From NCBI RefSeq assembly GCF_014837105.1, contig NZ_JACSPO010000002.1, positions 199,470 to 263,469 of the forward strand: DNA of 64,000 nt. The letters run 5' to 3'. Source of the DNA: Oceanitalea stevensii (GTDB lineage Bacteria > Actinomycetota > Actinomycetes > Actinomycetales > Actinomycetaceae). Position numbers and translations under genes: made by a program. Below the pieces are notes generated by a model. That model ran no database searches, had not been told where the DNA came from, and saw only the letters and a program-made list of their open reading frames with translations. Every line of letters begins with the position of its first letter. Within the stretch, counting starts at the first letter, position 1. Positions 7,502 to 16,200 of the stretch are shown here, one piece after another.

Positions 7502-8743
7502 TCAGGGGGTCGGGCGGGCGGCGCGCAGGGCGAGCGCACCGGCGGCGAGGACGCCGGCGATGGTGACGGCGACGAGGACGCGGTAGTCGACGACGCCGAC
7601 GACTGCCGCCGCGGCGAGCGTGATGAGCGTCTGGGGCAGGTTGAGTGCGATGTTCGTCGCCGCGGACACCCGTCCCTGCAGGCGGGCCGGGGTCATCCGC
7701 TGACGCAGGGTGATGAAGGCGACGATCGCCCACGGCACGCCCAGCCCGAGGACGGCCAGGCCCGTCGCGGCGAGGGGGAGGGTGACGGCTGCGGGGGCGT
7801 CGAGGGCGCCGACGAGGAGCAGGGGCATCATGCCCAGCGCCATGGTGGCGAGCCCGAGGGCGACGGCCCGGGCCTCACCGAGGCGGCCGAGGACCCGCGC
7901 GGCGGTGAGCCCGCCGACCACGGCCCCGACGCCCTGGAGACTGACGAAGACGCCGAGCAGGGCCGGGTCCACGCCCAGTCCCTGCTCCATGAGCGGGAAG
8001 ACGGCGACGTTGACGAGGCCGGTGGCCCCCGTGGCGATCGCAAGGGCCACGGTGAGCGCGCCGAGCGGCGCGGTGGCGAGCAGGTGGCGCAGGCCCAGGG
8101 ACAGCTCGGACCAGAAGCGGGCGTCCGTCGACGGCTCGGGCGGTGTCTCGACGACCTCGACCCGCGCGAGGAGCGCGGCGGTGGTCGCGAAGCACGCCCC
8201 GGTCAGCGCGATGACGGCGAGCGGGCCGGCCGCCACGTACAGCGCGGTGCCGAGGAGCGGGGAGACGAGCCGGAAGGCCTGGTCCACCGTCGAGAGGAGG
8301 CCGTTGCCGCCGGGCAGCTCGTCGTCGTCCAGGAGGTCGCGGACGAGGCCGGACTGCGCCGACGCGGTGACGTAGCCCATCGCGCCGTAGACGAAGGTGA
8401 CGGCGTAGACGAGCCACACGTCGTCGGCGTCCCGCACGAGGGCGAGGGCGAGGACCGCGGGCACCATGAGCGCGTTGCCCGCGGCCAGCAGCGACCGGCG
8501 GGACACCCGGTCGGCGAGCTGGCCGATGAAGGGGGCGAGGAGGGTCGGCAGGCCGAGGGCGACGAAGACGGAGGCGGCGGCACCGTCCGAGCCGGTGAGG
8601 TCCTTGACCCAGACGGCGAGCATGAGCCACAGGGCGCTGTCGGCCGCGTTCGTGAAGACCCACGCGACCGTGAGCTGCCGGAAGCCGCGCCGTCCCAGCG
8701 CGGCGGGACCGCGACGACGCTGCGGGGTGTCGAGCTGGGTCAT
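7502..8743 (-). CDS. MFS transporter, drug-efflux type
   Basis: This 413-residue major facilitator superfamily protein has about 12 hydrophobic segments and a short basic N terminus. The loop between helices 2 and 3 reads GQLADRVSRRSLL, the classic MFS G-x-L-a-D-r-x-g-r-r motif, which is best conserved in drug:proton antiporters and related exporters. An ArsR-type regulator lies directly upstream, and palindromic operators overlap the promoter, so expression is probably induced by whatever ligand the regulator senses. AAGGA precedes ATG 8743. The substrate is unknown; the family also includes metabolite exporters. Confidence 0.85.
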   Translation of the reverse strand: MTQLDTPQRRRGPAALGRRGFRQLTVAWVFTNAADSALWLMLAVWVKDLTGSDGAAASVFVALGLPTLLAPFIGQLADRVSRRSLLAAGNALMVPAVLALALVRDADDVWLVYAVTFVYGAMGYVTASAQSGLVRDLLDDDELPGGNGLLSTVDQAFRLVSPLLGTALYVAAGPLAVIALTGACFATTAALLARVEVVETPPEPSTDARFWSELSLGLRHLLATAPLGALTVALAIATGATGLVNVAVFPLMEQGLGVDPALLGVFVSLQGVGAVVGGLTAARVLGRLGEARAVALGLATMALGMMPLLLVGALDAPAAVTLPLAATGLAVLGLGVPWAIVAFITLRQRMTPARLQGRVSAATNIALNLPQTLITLAAAAVVGVVDYRVLVAVTIAGVLAAGALALRAARPTP

Positions 8744-8775
8744 CGGTCCGTCCTTCTCTCGGGCTGTCGGAACCG

Positions 8776-8804
8776 AGAGTAGACGCTAAAGATGTCTTGC
8801 GCAA
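8776..8804 (-). promoter_or_regulatory. promoter of the MFS gene (TTGCGC, 17 nt, TACTCT)
   Basis: On the minus strand a -35-like TTGCGC (8799-8804) and a -10 TACTCT (8776-8781) are 17 nt apart, about 32 nt before ATG 8743. The -35 element lies inside the first palindrome of the operator array, a typical arrangement for repression. Confidence 0.55.
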
Positions 8805-8831
8805 GGGTGCTTGTGCAAGAGGTGTTGCGCA
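8796..8831. promoter_or_regulatory. operator array: TTGCGCAAG-type palindromes at 14-nt period
   Basis: CTTGCGCAAG (8796-8805) is a perfect palindrome. CTTGTGCAAG (8810-8819) is a one-base variant and TTGCGCA (8825-8831) a partial third copy, all in 14-nt phase. They lie between the ArsR-type regulator and the MFS gene and cover the -35 region of the latter. Binding by the neighbouring regulator is inferred. Confidence 0.6.
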
Positions 8832-8853
8832 GTGGTGGGTGGGCAGGCGGAAG

Positions 8854-8879
8854 CGCCCCCGCCGGGTCTGGCGGGGGCG
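8854..8879 (-). terminator. GC hairpin after the ArsR-type gene
   Basis: CGCCCCCGCC and GGCGGGGGCG form a 10-bp perfect stem with a 6-nt loop, 12 nt past the regulator stop codon. It would separate the regulator transcript from the MFS promoter just downstream. Confidence 0.6.
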
Positions 8880-8891
8880 GACGTGGCGCCG

Positions 8892-9470
8892 TCAGGCGTC
8901 GGGGGTCGGCTGCTCCGAGTGGATCGTCGACATGACGCGCACCCGGCGCGCGCCCTCGGGGCGGAGGGCGGGGTCGTCGCGCTCCTCGAAGCGCCCGAGC
9001 AGCTCCTGGATCTGGTCGGCCACCTCGGCGGCCTCCTGGGCTGTCGCCCAGAAGCTGCCGCCCATGAGCCGGGTCGCCTCGATCCACTCCGGCGGCTCCT
9101 CACCGAGCCGTTCCACCGCTGCCCACAGCCCCTGGGCACGCTGCTGGAAAGTGAGGCGGGCCAGCTCGGCCGTCGCCTGGACCGAGCCCGGGACCGCGGG
9201 ATCGATCTCCGTCGCGTAGCCGCCGCGGGAGACGGTCCGCCACGGCTTCTCCCGGCCGCGGGACTCGGCGCGCTCGATGAACCCGTACTTCTCGAGCATG
9301 CGCAGGTGGAAGGAGCAGCTCGCCACCGACTCCCCGGTGAGCTCGGCGCACTGGGTGGCGGTGAGCTCACCGTGCTCCCCGAGGATGTCGAGCAGACGCA
9401 GCCGCAGGGGGTGGGAGAGCGCGCGGATGCGCTCGGGCTCGTTGATGAGCTGCTGCTCGCGCGCTGCCAT
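8892..9470 (-). CDS. ArsR/HTH_20-type winged-helix transcriptional regulator
   Basis: This 192-residue regulator has an N-terminal winged helix (residues about 8-75): RIRALSHPLRLRLLDIL, then ELTGESVASCSFHLRMLEKYG, the recognition helix, then FIERAESRGREKPWR as the wing. The longer C-terminal part is helical and has no metal-binding Cys pair, so it is an ArsR relative of the drug/effector-sensing kind and not a classical metal sensor. It probably controls the downstream MFS gene and itself: palindrome copies occur at both promoters. The leaderless start at ATG 9470 is supported by TAAGGT 6 nt upstream. Confidence 0.85.
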   Translation of the reverse strand: MAAREQQLINEPERIRALSHPLRLRLLDILGEHGELTATQCAELTGESVASCSFHLRMLEKYGFIERAESRGREKPWRTVSRGGYATEIDPAVPGSVQATAELARLTFQQRAQGLWAAVERLGEEPPEWIEATRLMGGSFWATAQEAAEVADQIQELLGRFEERDDPALRPEGARRVRVMSTIHSEQPTPDA

Positions 9471-9476
9471 GCGGCC

Positions 9477-9482
9477 ACCTTA
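9477..9482 (-). promoter_or_regulatory. -10 box TAAGGT of a leaderless promoter
   Basis: On the minus strand TAAGGT ends 6 nt before ATG 9470 of the ArsR-type gene. Confidence 0.55.
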
Positions 9483-9502
9483 GGCGCCCGCGCGCTCGGA
9501 GC

Positions 9503-9512
9503 CTCGCGCAAG
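9503..9512. promoter_or_regulatory. possible autoregulatory operator
   Basis: CTCGCGCAAG differs in one base from the CTTGCGCAAG palindrome before the MFS gene. It lies 32 nt upstream of the regulator start, near where a -35 element would fall. Autoregulation is inferred. Confidence 0.4.
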
Positions 9513-9531
9513 GAGCCGGCTGACACCACCG

Positions 9532-9729
9532 CTACCGGCTGACGAGGACGACGGCCGTGAGGGTCGGGGCGGCCACGCCGAGCGTCGTGCTCACCGCCAG
9601 GGTGGCGCGACGGCGGCGCGCCGGTGAGTGGCGAGCACGGTCGGCCGGGACGCGCTGACGACGGGTGAAGTCGTCGAGGGTCGTGCCGACGCTGTGGGCG
9701 GCGAAGCTGTCGAGCAGGTGCGGGTCCAT
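9532..9729 (-). CDS. small MxPHLL-family protein with C-terminal membrane segment, long copy
   Basis: This 65-residue protein begins MDPHLLDSFAAHSVGTTLDDF, is basic in the middle (PARRRR) and ends in a hydrophobic stretch (about residues 42-63) that could span the membrane once. GGAGGGA precedes ATG 9729 at good spacing. The N terminus is paralogous to the product of 7344-7487, and the two genes bracket the ArsR/MFS pair on the same strand. No known domain is recognised. It is divergent from the WYL regulator. Confidence 0.65.
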   Translation of the reverse strand: MDPHLLDSFAAHSVGTTLDDFTRRQRVPADRARHSPARRRRATLAVSTTLGVAAPTLTAVVLVSR

Positions 9730-9778
9730 GGGACGTCCCTCCAGGCGAAACGGGCACTTCCCACGCTAGGAGGCGTAC

Positions 9779-9795
9779 CGGACACGGAGTGTCCG
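9779..9795. promoter_or_regulatory. palindrome CGGACAC-GGA-GTGTCCG in the WYL intergenic region
   Basis: A perfect 7-bp inverted repeat around a 3-nt centre lies 22 nt before GTG 9818 and about 50 nt before the divergent small gene. Position and symmetry suggest an operator, most simply for the adjacent WYL regulator. Confidence 0.5.
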
Positions 9796-9817
9796 CTGCT
9801 CCCGCCATGATGAGGAC

Positions 9818-10801
9818 GTGGACTCCTCACGGCGCATGCTCGAGCTCCTCAGCCTGCTGCAGCTGCGGCGCGAGTGGCCGGGCAGCGAGCTCGCCGAGCG
9901 CCTCGGCGTCAGCGTCCGCACCCTGCGCCGGGACGTCGACAAGCTCCGTGAGCTCGACTACCCGGTCCACGCCGTCAAGGGCAAGGGCGGCGGCTACCGG
10001 CTCGGCGACGGCGGCCGGCTGCCCCCGCTGCAGTTCCTCAGCGACGAGGCGGTGGCCGCCGCGATCGCGCTCACCACCGCCGCGAGCAGCAACGTCCACG
10101 GCGTCGGCGAGGCGGCGCAGCGGGCGCTGGGCAAGCTCGAGCAGGTGCTGCCCTCCCGGCTCCGCACGCGCGTGCAGCGGCTGGGGGCGAGCGTCGTCCA
10201 CCTCCCCGGCCCCTCCCTCGTCGAGCCGGAGGTCCTCATGACCGTGGCCGGCGCCTGCCGCGACCACCTGTGCCTGCGCTTCGACTACGTGCGCGGCGAC
10301 GGCACCGAGTCGCTGCGCGAGGTCGAGCCCTACGGCCTGGTCACCTGGAGCGGCCGCTGGTACCTCGTCGCCTGGGACGTGCACCGGGAGGACTGGCGCA
10401 CCTTCCGCGTCGACCGGCTCCGCCCGCGCATCCCCCTCGGCCGCCGCTTCACCCCGCGCCAGCTGCCCGGGGACGACGCCGGCTCCTACCTGCTCGGCCG
10501 GGTGCGCGACCTGTGGCAGGACAAGGCCGTCGTCCTCGTCCACGAGCCGGCCGACAGCGAGGTCATGCGGCGCTGGGCGGGCGAGGGTGAGGTCCGGCCG
10601 GTCGACGCGACGAGCTGCCGGCTGCTCCTCGACGGTGACAGCGTCCAGTGGCTGGCCTCCGCCCTGGCCCAGCTCGAGGCGGACTTCGTCGTCGAGTCGC
10701 CCGAGGCGCTGCGCCACCACCTGCGGGCGGTCTCCGCGCGCCTGGCCCGGGCGGCGACGGCTCAGACGGAGACGAGCCCGGTGGCGCTGAGCGCGGAGTA
10801 G
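9818..10801 (+). CDS. YafY-type HTH and WYL-domain transcriptional regulator
   Basis: This 327-residue regulator has an N-terminal HTH_11/DeoR-like winged helix (residues about 4-62: RRMLELLSLLQLRREW, LAERLGVSVRTLRRDVDKLR). A WYL ligand-sensing domain follows (about 140-215: FDYVRGDGTES, WYLVAWDVHREDWRTFRVDR), then a C-terminal WCX domain. Such proteins are activators or repressors that sense nucleic acids or small ligands. GTG 9818 has CATGAT 6 nt upstream, a weak leaderless pattern. The last 40 bp overlap the convergent Nramp-like gene. Confidence 0.88.
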   Translation: MDSSRRMLELLSLLQLRREWPGSELAERLGVSVRTLRRDVDKLRELDYPVHAVKGKGGGYRLGDGGRLPPLQFLSDEAVAAAIALTTAASSNVHGVGEAAQRALGKLEQVLPSRLRTRVQRLGASVVHLPGPSLVEPEVLMTVAGACRDHLCLRFDYVRGDGTESLREVEPYGLVTWSGRWYLVAWDVHREDWRTFRVDRLRPRIPLGRRFTPRQLPGDDAGSYLLGRVRDLWQDKAVVLVHEPADSEVMRRWAGEGEVRPVDATSCRLLLDGDSVQWLASALAQLEADFVVESPEALRHHLRAVSARLARAATAQTETSPVALSAE

Positions 10802-12183
10802 GCGCCGAGCAGGAGGATCGCCACGCCGCTCACCGCGAGCGCCGTCGCGGCGAAGCGCCCGCCGCGCAGCTCGGGCTCGACGTACCGCGAGCGCAGGTAC
10901 CAGGCGGCCACGGCGACGGCCGCGAGGAAGATCCCCCCGGCCACCCCGCCGACGAGGATCATGACGAAGGGCGAGGAGATCCACAGGTAGGTGAGCAGCC
11001 AGACCACGGGCAGCGCGACGATGAAGACCCGCATCCAGCGGTTGCGCCGCCGGGCGTCGCCCCAGTCGAAGACGCCGACGATGCTCAGCGCGTTCGCCCA
11101 CGAGCGCGACCACGAGGGCACCGCCGCCCAGATCGTCGAGCCGAGCGCCGCCAGGGCACCGACGAGGTAGAGGATGCGGCCCCACTCGCCGAGCACGCTC
11201 GCGTAGGTCTGGGACAGCACCTCGATCATGTCGTTGCCCTCGGGCACGAGCCCCTGGGGGTGCAGCACGGCGGCGCCCATGACGTAGAAGGACATCGTGC
11301 TCACCGTGTAGATCACCCAGGCGACCACCGCGTCCCGCTGCATGACGGCGATCCACCCGCGGGCCCGGCGCCGGTAGTCGGCCGAGCCGTCGTTGGGACC
11401 CGACCAGCGGGCGTACCCCTTCTCCAGGCACCAGTAGGTGTAGGCCGTGATCTCCTCGGAGCCGACGCCGGTGAGCCCGAACATCGCGACGGCGACGCCG
11501 ACGGCGCCCGCCGGCAGGGCCAGGGACAGGCCCGAGCCGAGGTCGCCCGCGGAGTAGGCGTACTCGGTGGCGGGCAGGCCCAGGGCGATGACGAGGGTGA
11601 CGACGACGAAGGTCATCGTGAGGAAGACGGCGACCTTCTCGATGAGGTTGTACCTGTTGGAGTACAGCGTGACGACGGCGAGCACGGTGACGACGACCGC
11701 CCACACGGTGAGCGACGTCGGCTCCAGCGGCCCGGACCCGATGGGCAGCAGGATGCTCAGCGCGGCCGCCATGCCCCCGATGAGCCCACCGGTCTGGATG
11801 AGCTTGGAGATGGCCATGAGGGCCCACATGACGAGGACCCAGCCGATGTTGCCCACCCGCGGCGGGACCCGCGTGTAGCCCTCCATCCCGCCCAGCCCGG
11901 TGACGATGGAGTAGCGGGCCATCTCCACCTGGACGGCGACCTTGACGAGGGTGGAGAAGATCACGAGCCACAGGAGGACGAAGCCGGCCTCGGCCCCCAG
12001 TGCCGTCGCGGTGATGAGCTCCCCGGCGCCGACGATGGACGCCGAGACGATGAGCCCGGGGCCGAAGAAGCGCAGCGACCCCCGCCAGGTCGTGGGCGGC
12101 TCCCGCACGCCGTCGGGATCCAGCCGGTACGGGTCCCCGACGGCGACCGAGGCCTCGGGCGCGGGTGCGGGTCGGTCGGCCAT
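10762..12183 (-). CDS. Nramp-fold divalent metal/cation transporter lacking canonical motifs
   Basis: This 473-residue protein has about 11 membrane helices and the overall Nramp layout. It starts at ATG 12183 with GAAGGGGG upstream. Helix 1 reads FFGPGLIVSASIVGAGELITA where canonical transporters have DPGN. Helix 6 reads FGLTGVGSEEITAY where MPH is expected. The metal-binding Asp/Asn and Met/His are therefore missing, as in divergent Nramp-related families. Substrate may be another cation or even an uncharged solute; transport is inferred from fold only. The gene ends inside the 3' end of the convergent WYL gene. Confidence 0.75.
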   Translation of the reverse strand: MADRPAPAPEASVAVGDPYRLDPDGVREPPTTWRGSLRFFGPGLIVSASIVGAGELITATALGAEAGFVLLWLVIFSTLVKVAVQVEMARYSIVTGLGGMEGYTRVPPRVGNIGWVLVMWALMAISKLIQTGGLIGGMAAALSILLPIGSGPLEPTSLTVWAVVVTVLAVVTLYSNRYNLIEKVAVFLTMTFVVVTLVIALGLPATEYAYSAGDLGSGLSLALPAGAVGVAVAMFGLTGVGSEEITAYTYWCLEKGYARWSGPNDGSADYRRRARGWIAVMQRDAVVAWVIYTVSTMSFYVMGAAVLHPQGLVPEGNDMIEVLSQTYASVLGEWGRILYLVGALAALGSTIWAAVPSWSRSWANALSIVGVFDWGDARRRNRWMRVFIVALPVVWLLTYLWISSPFVMILVGGVAGGIFLAAVAVAAWYLRSRYVEPELRGGRFAATALAVSGVAILLLGAYSALSATGLVSV

Positions 12184-12271
12184 GGCGCCCCCTTCGTCGA
12201 CGATGCGCACACAGTAGGACCGACGGCGGACACCCGCCCCTCCACGGCGCGGGGCCGCGACGGGCGAGGGG

Positions 12272-12277
12272 TACGGT
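12272..12277 (+). promoter_or_regulatory. -10 box TACGGT of a leaderless promoter
   Basis: TACGGT ends 6 nt before GTG 12284 of the EamA-type gene. Confidence 0.6.
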
Positions 12278-12283
12278 GCAGCG

Positions 12284-13189
12284 GTGAGCGAGTCGCGCGG
12301 TCCCCTCGTCCCCGGGCCGGCCGCCCCGCTCGTGCTCGGGGCCGCCGTCTCGGTGCAGTTCGGCTCGGCCGTGGCCGCTCTCGTGTTCCCTGCCGCGGGG
12401 CCCTCCGGCGTCGTCGCCCTGCGCCTGGCCTTCGCCGCCCTCATCCTCCTCGCCGTCCTGCGTCCCTCGCTGCGTGGCCGCACCCGGCGCGACTGGGCGC
12501 TCGTCGTCGCCTTCGGGCTCGCGCTCGTCGCGATGAACAGCCTGCTCTACCACGCGATCGACCGGATCCCCCTGGGCCCGGCGGTGACGCTGGAGGTGCT
12601 CGGCCCGCTCACCCTGTACGTCGTCCTCGGCCGCCGGCTGCGCAACGTCCTGTGGGCGGTCCTCGCGCTCGTCGGGGTGGCCGTGCTCGGCGGGGGGAGC
12701 GTCACGGGCCTCGACCCGGTCGGTGTCCTCCTCGCGCTGGGTGCGGCCACCGCGTGGGCCGCCTACGTCGCCGTCGGAGCGCGGGTGGCCCGCGCCTTCA
12801 CCGGCGCGCAGGGCCTGGCCCTGGCCCTCGCCGTGGGCGCCGTCGTCGCCGTCCCCCTCGGCATGGGAACCGCGGGAGGTGCGCTCCTCGACCCGCGGGT
12901 CCTCGCCTTCGGGGCGGCCGTCGCGCTGCTCTCCTCGGTCATCCCCTACTCCCTCGAGATGGCCGCGATGCGACGCGTCACGGCGGGGAGCTTCGCGGTG
13001 ATGATGAGCCTGTACCCCGTCATCGCGGCCCTGGCGGGCTGGCTCGTCCTCGGCCAGCGGCTCGGGTGGCTCGAGCTGGTCGGCATCGCGCTCGTCTGCG
13101 TGGCGACCGCCGGGGCGACGAGCGGTGCGCGCGCCGTGACACCGCGTCCGAGCGAGGACGGCTCGGCCGTCCCACCGGCAGCTGGGTGA
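12284..13189 (+). CDS. EamA/DMT-family exporter (RhtA-like)
   Basis: This 301-residue inner-membrane protein has about ten transmembrane helices in two EamA repeats. The first repeat includes GPSGVVALRLAFAALILL. The second includes SSVIPYSLEMAAMRRVTAGSF, which is characteristic of the RhtA/threonine-homoserine exporter branch. The likely role is metabolite or amino acid efflux; substrate is not certain. It starts at GTG 12284 with a leaderless promoter and is divergent from the Nramp-like gene (100 bp apart). Confidence 0.82.
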   Translation: MSESRGPLVPGPAAPLVLGAAVSVQFGSAVAALVFPAAGPSGVVALRLAFAALILLAVLRPSLRGRTRRDWALVVAFGLALVAMNSLLYHAIDRIPLGPAVTLEVLGPLTLYVVLGRRLRNVLWAVLALVGVAVLGGGSVTGLDPVGVLLALGAATAWAAYVAVGARVARAFTGAQGLALALAVGAVVAVPLGMGTAGGALLDPRVLAFGAAVALLSSVIPYSLEMAAMRRVTAGSFAVMMSLYPVIAALAGWLVLGQRLGWLELVGIALVCVATAGATSGARAVTPRPSEDGSAVPPAAG

Positions 13190-13208
13190 CGATGTCGGCG
13201 GCGGACGC

Positions 13209-13214
13209 TAGCGT
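13209..13214 (+). promoter_or_regulatory. candidate -10 box TAGCGT before the subtilase
   Basis: TAGCGT lies 59 nt before ATG 13274, in the only gap between the EamA-type gene and the protease. No clear -35 element or Shine-Dalgarno was found. Confidence 0.35.
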
Positions 13215-13273
13215 GTCCCCCGCCACCACCCCGGTGCCCCCGTGACGGCGTCGTCGCGGATGGTTACGACGAA

Positions 13274-16200
13274 ATGAGACTGACGATGCGTCGATCGTTG
13301 ACCGCCGCCACCAGTGCCCTCGTCCTCGGCGCGGTCGGGGTCCTGGGGGCCGTCCCCGCGAGCGCCGACCCCGCGTCCCCCGAGCCGCTGCCGAGCCTCG
13401 ACCTCCCCGACAAGGTGGGCGAGACGCTCAGGGCGGCCGAGGGGACCGTCACCGCCTTCGTCCGGCTCGACGCGCCCTCGGCGCTCGACGTCGTCGAGTC
13501 CGGCGGCTCCACCTCCGAGGCCGGCGAGGCGGTCGAGGACGTCGAGAGCCTCGCCGAGGACGTCGTCCCGGCCGAGGCCGGTGCCCGTGCCCGCAGCGCC
13601 GGGCCGCAGCGCGTCTCGGTGACGAGCACGCTCGTCGCCGGCACCATCGTCACCGGCGACGCCGCCCAGGTGCGCGAGCTGGCGGAGTCCGACGACGTCG
13701 TCTCCGTGGCGCTCGTCCCGCTCAAGGAGCCGAGGAACAAGGGCGTGGACCTCTTCACCCGCGCCGCCGAGGTGTGGGAGTCATACGGCGAGACGGGCGA
13801 GGGCGTCCGGATCGGCATCATCGACACCGGCGTCGACTACACCCACGCGGACTTCGGCGGGCCCGGCACCGCGGAGGCCTACGCCGCCGCCTACGGCGAG
13901 GACGGCACCGCCCCCGCACCCGAGGGCACCTTCGACGGCGCCAAGCTCCTCGGCGGCTACGACTTCGCCGGCACGCTCTACGACGCCTCCGGACGGCTGC
14001 CGGGCTCCACCACGGTGCCGCAGCCCGACCCGAACCCCATCGACGGCCTCTACACCCGCGACCACGGCGGCCACGGCACGCACGTCGCCGGCAGCGCCGC
14101 CGGCTACGGCGTCACCGCCGAGGGGGACACCTTCCGCGGCGACTATGGCGACCTCGAGGACATCAGCGACTGGAAGGTCGGGCCCGGCGCCGCCCCGGAG
14201 GCCGGCATCTACGCCCTCAAGGTCTTCGGCGACTACGGCGGGTCCACCGGCGTGACGATCAACGCGCTGGAGTGGGCGGCCGACCCCGACGGCGACCTCG
14301 ACTTCAGCGACCGCCTCGACATCGTCAACCTCTCCCTCGGCGGCGACGCCGCCCCGGTCGACGACCCCGAGAACCTCTTCGTCGACCGGCTCAGCGACCT
14401 CGGCACCCTCTCGGTCATGGCCGCGGGCAACGCCGGTGACGTCACCGACATCGGCGGCTCGCCCGGCAACGCGAGCACCGCGCTGTCCGTCGCCAACTCC
14501 GTCTCCGACACGATGACCTACGACGCCGTCGAGGTCGTCGGAGCCGCGGACGAGTCCCTCCTCGGCCGCCACGCCGCCCAGAACACCGTCTCCTACGCGG
14601 GCAGCGAGGACGCCGAGGGCCCCGTCGTCCACCTCGGCGAGGGCGTCGACGGGTGCGAGCCCCTCACCGAGTACGCCGAGCAGATCGCCGGCGCCATCGT
14701 GTGGCTGGACTGGGACGACAACGACAACACCCGCGCGTGCGGCAGCGGCGCCCGCTGGGCGAACGCGACGGCCGCCGGAGCCGCCGGCGTCCTCATCGGC
14801 ACCGAGAACGCGATCTTCACCGCCGGCATCGCCGGTGACGCCGAGACCCCCGGCGCCCAGCTCACCGCCGCGGCCACCGACCTGCTCCTGCCCGAGATCC
14901 AGGCCGGCACGCTGAGCGTGCGCCTGGGCCCGTCCTACCGCGACGCCACCTTCGTCACCGACGAGTCCGTCGCCGACCTCCTCAACCCCGGGTCCTCGCG
15001 CGGCGCCCACGGCTCGCTCGGCGTCGTCAAGCCCGACGTCGCGGCACCCGGCACCCGGATCTCCTCGGCCGCGGCCGGCGCCGGCACCATGGCGCACACG
15101 CTGTCCGGCACCTCGATGGCCTCCCCGCACGTCGCCGGCATCGCCGCCCTCGTGCGGGCCGCCAACCCGGGCTGGAGCCCGCAGGAGGTCAAGGCCGGCA
15201 TCATGAACACCGCCACCAACCCCGTCTACTCCCAGCCGGGTCCCGGTGGCCCGGTCTACGGCCCGGAGCGGGTTGGTGCGGGACGTGTCGACGCGGTCGC
15301 CGCCGTGGGTACCGGCGTCATCGCCTACGACTCCAGCGCGCCGGACGGCGTCTCGGTGGCGTTCGGCGTCGTCGACGTCGGCGCCGAGACCGTCACCGTG
15401 CGCCGCACCGTGACCGTGGAGAACCTCGAGAACCGCGGCCCCGTCGTCCTGCGTCCCACCTTCGAGGCGGCGACGACCACCGGTGGCGCGACGATCACGG
15501 CCACGCCGTCGTCGGTCACCGTCCCGCCGGGCCGGAGCAGGACGGTCACGGTGACGCTCACCGCCGACCCGACGACCCTCGCCCGGGACATCGACCCCAC
15601 GCAGTCGGCGGACTCCGGTGTCGGTGTGCCCCGCGAGTACGTCGCGGCGCTGTCGGGCCAGCTCGTCCTCGAGCCGCCGCGCCCGGGCACCGGGCCCACC
15701 CTGCACGTGCCGGTCCACGCGGCCCCGCGTCTCGTCTCCGACCTCGCGGCCCAGCCCGTGGAGTTCGCCTCGGCGGACGCGCTGACCGCGCCGCTGGCGC
15801 TGACCGGGCGTCACGTCAACTCCGGCGGCTGGACCTCGCTGACCTCGGTGCTCGAGCTCGTCGCCACGAGCCCGCGGCTCGAGGACGCCGACGCGGACCT
15901 CACCTCGCCCAGCCAGGTGGCCGCCGGTGACATCCGGTACGTCGGCGCGATGTCGACGGCGCCGCGCCTCGTGGAGGCCGGCTACGACCCGGCACTCGGC
16001 TACCTCGGCATCGGCATCGCCGTCCAGGGCGAGTGGCCCACGCTCGGCACGACGACCGTCCCGGTCATCGACACCGACGTCACCGGTGACGGCATCCCGG
16101 ACATCCAGACCGCCGTCCAGAAGCTCGACCCCACGCTCGACGTGACGATCGCCTACACCTACGACTACTGGACCGGCCAACCCTACTCGCAGAGCGCCGT

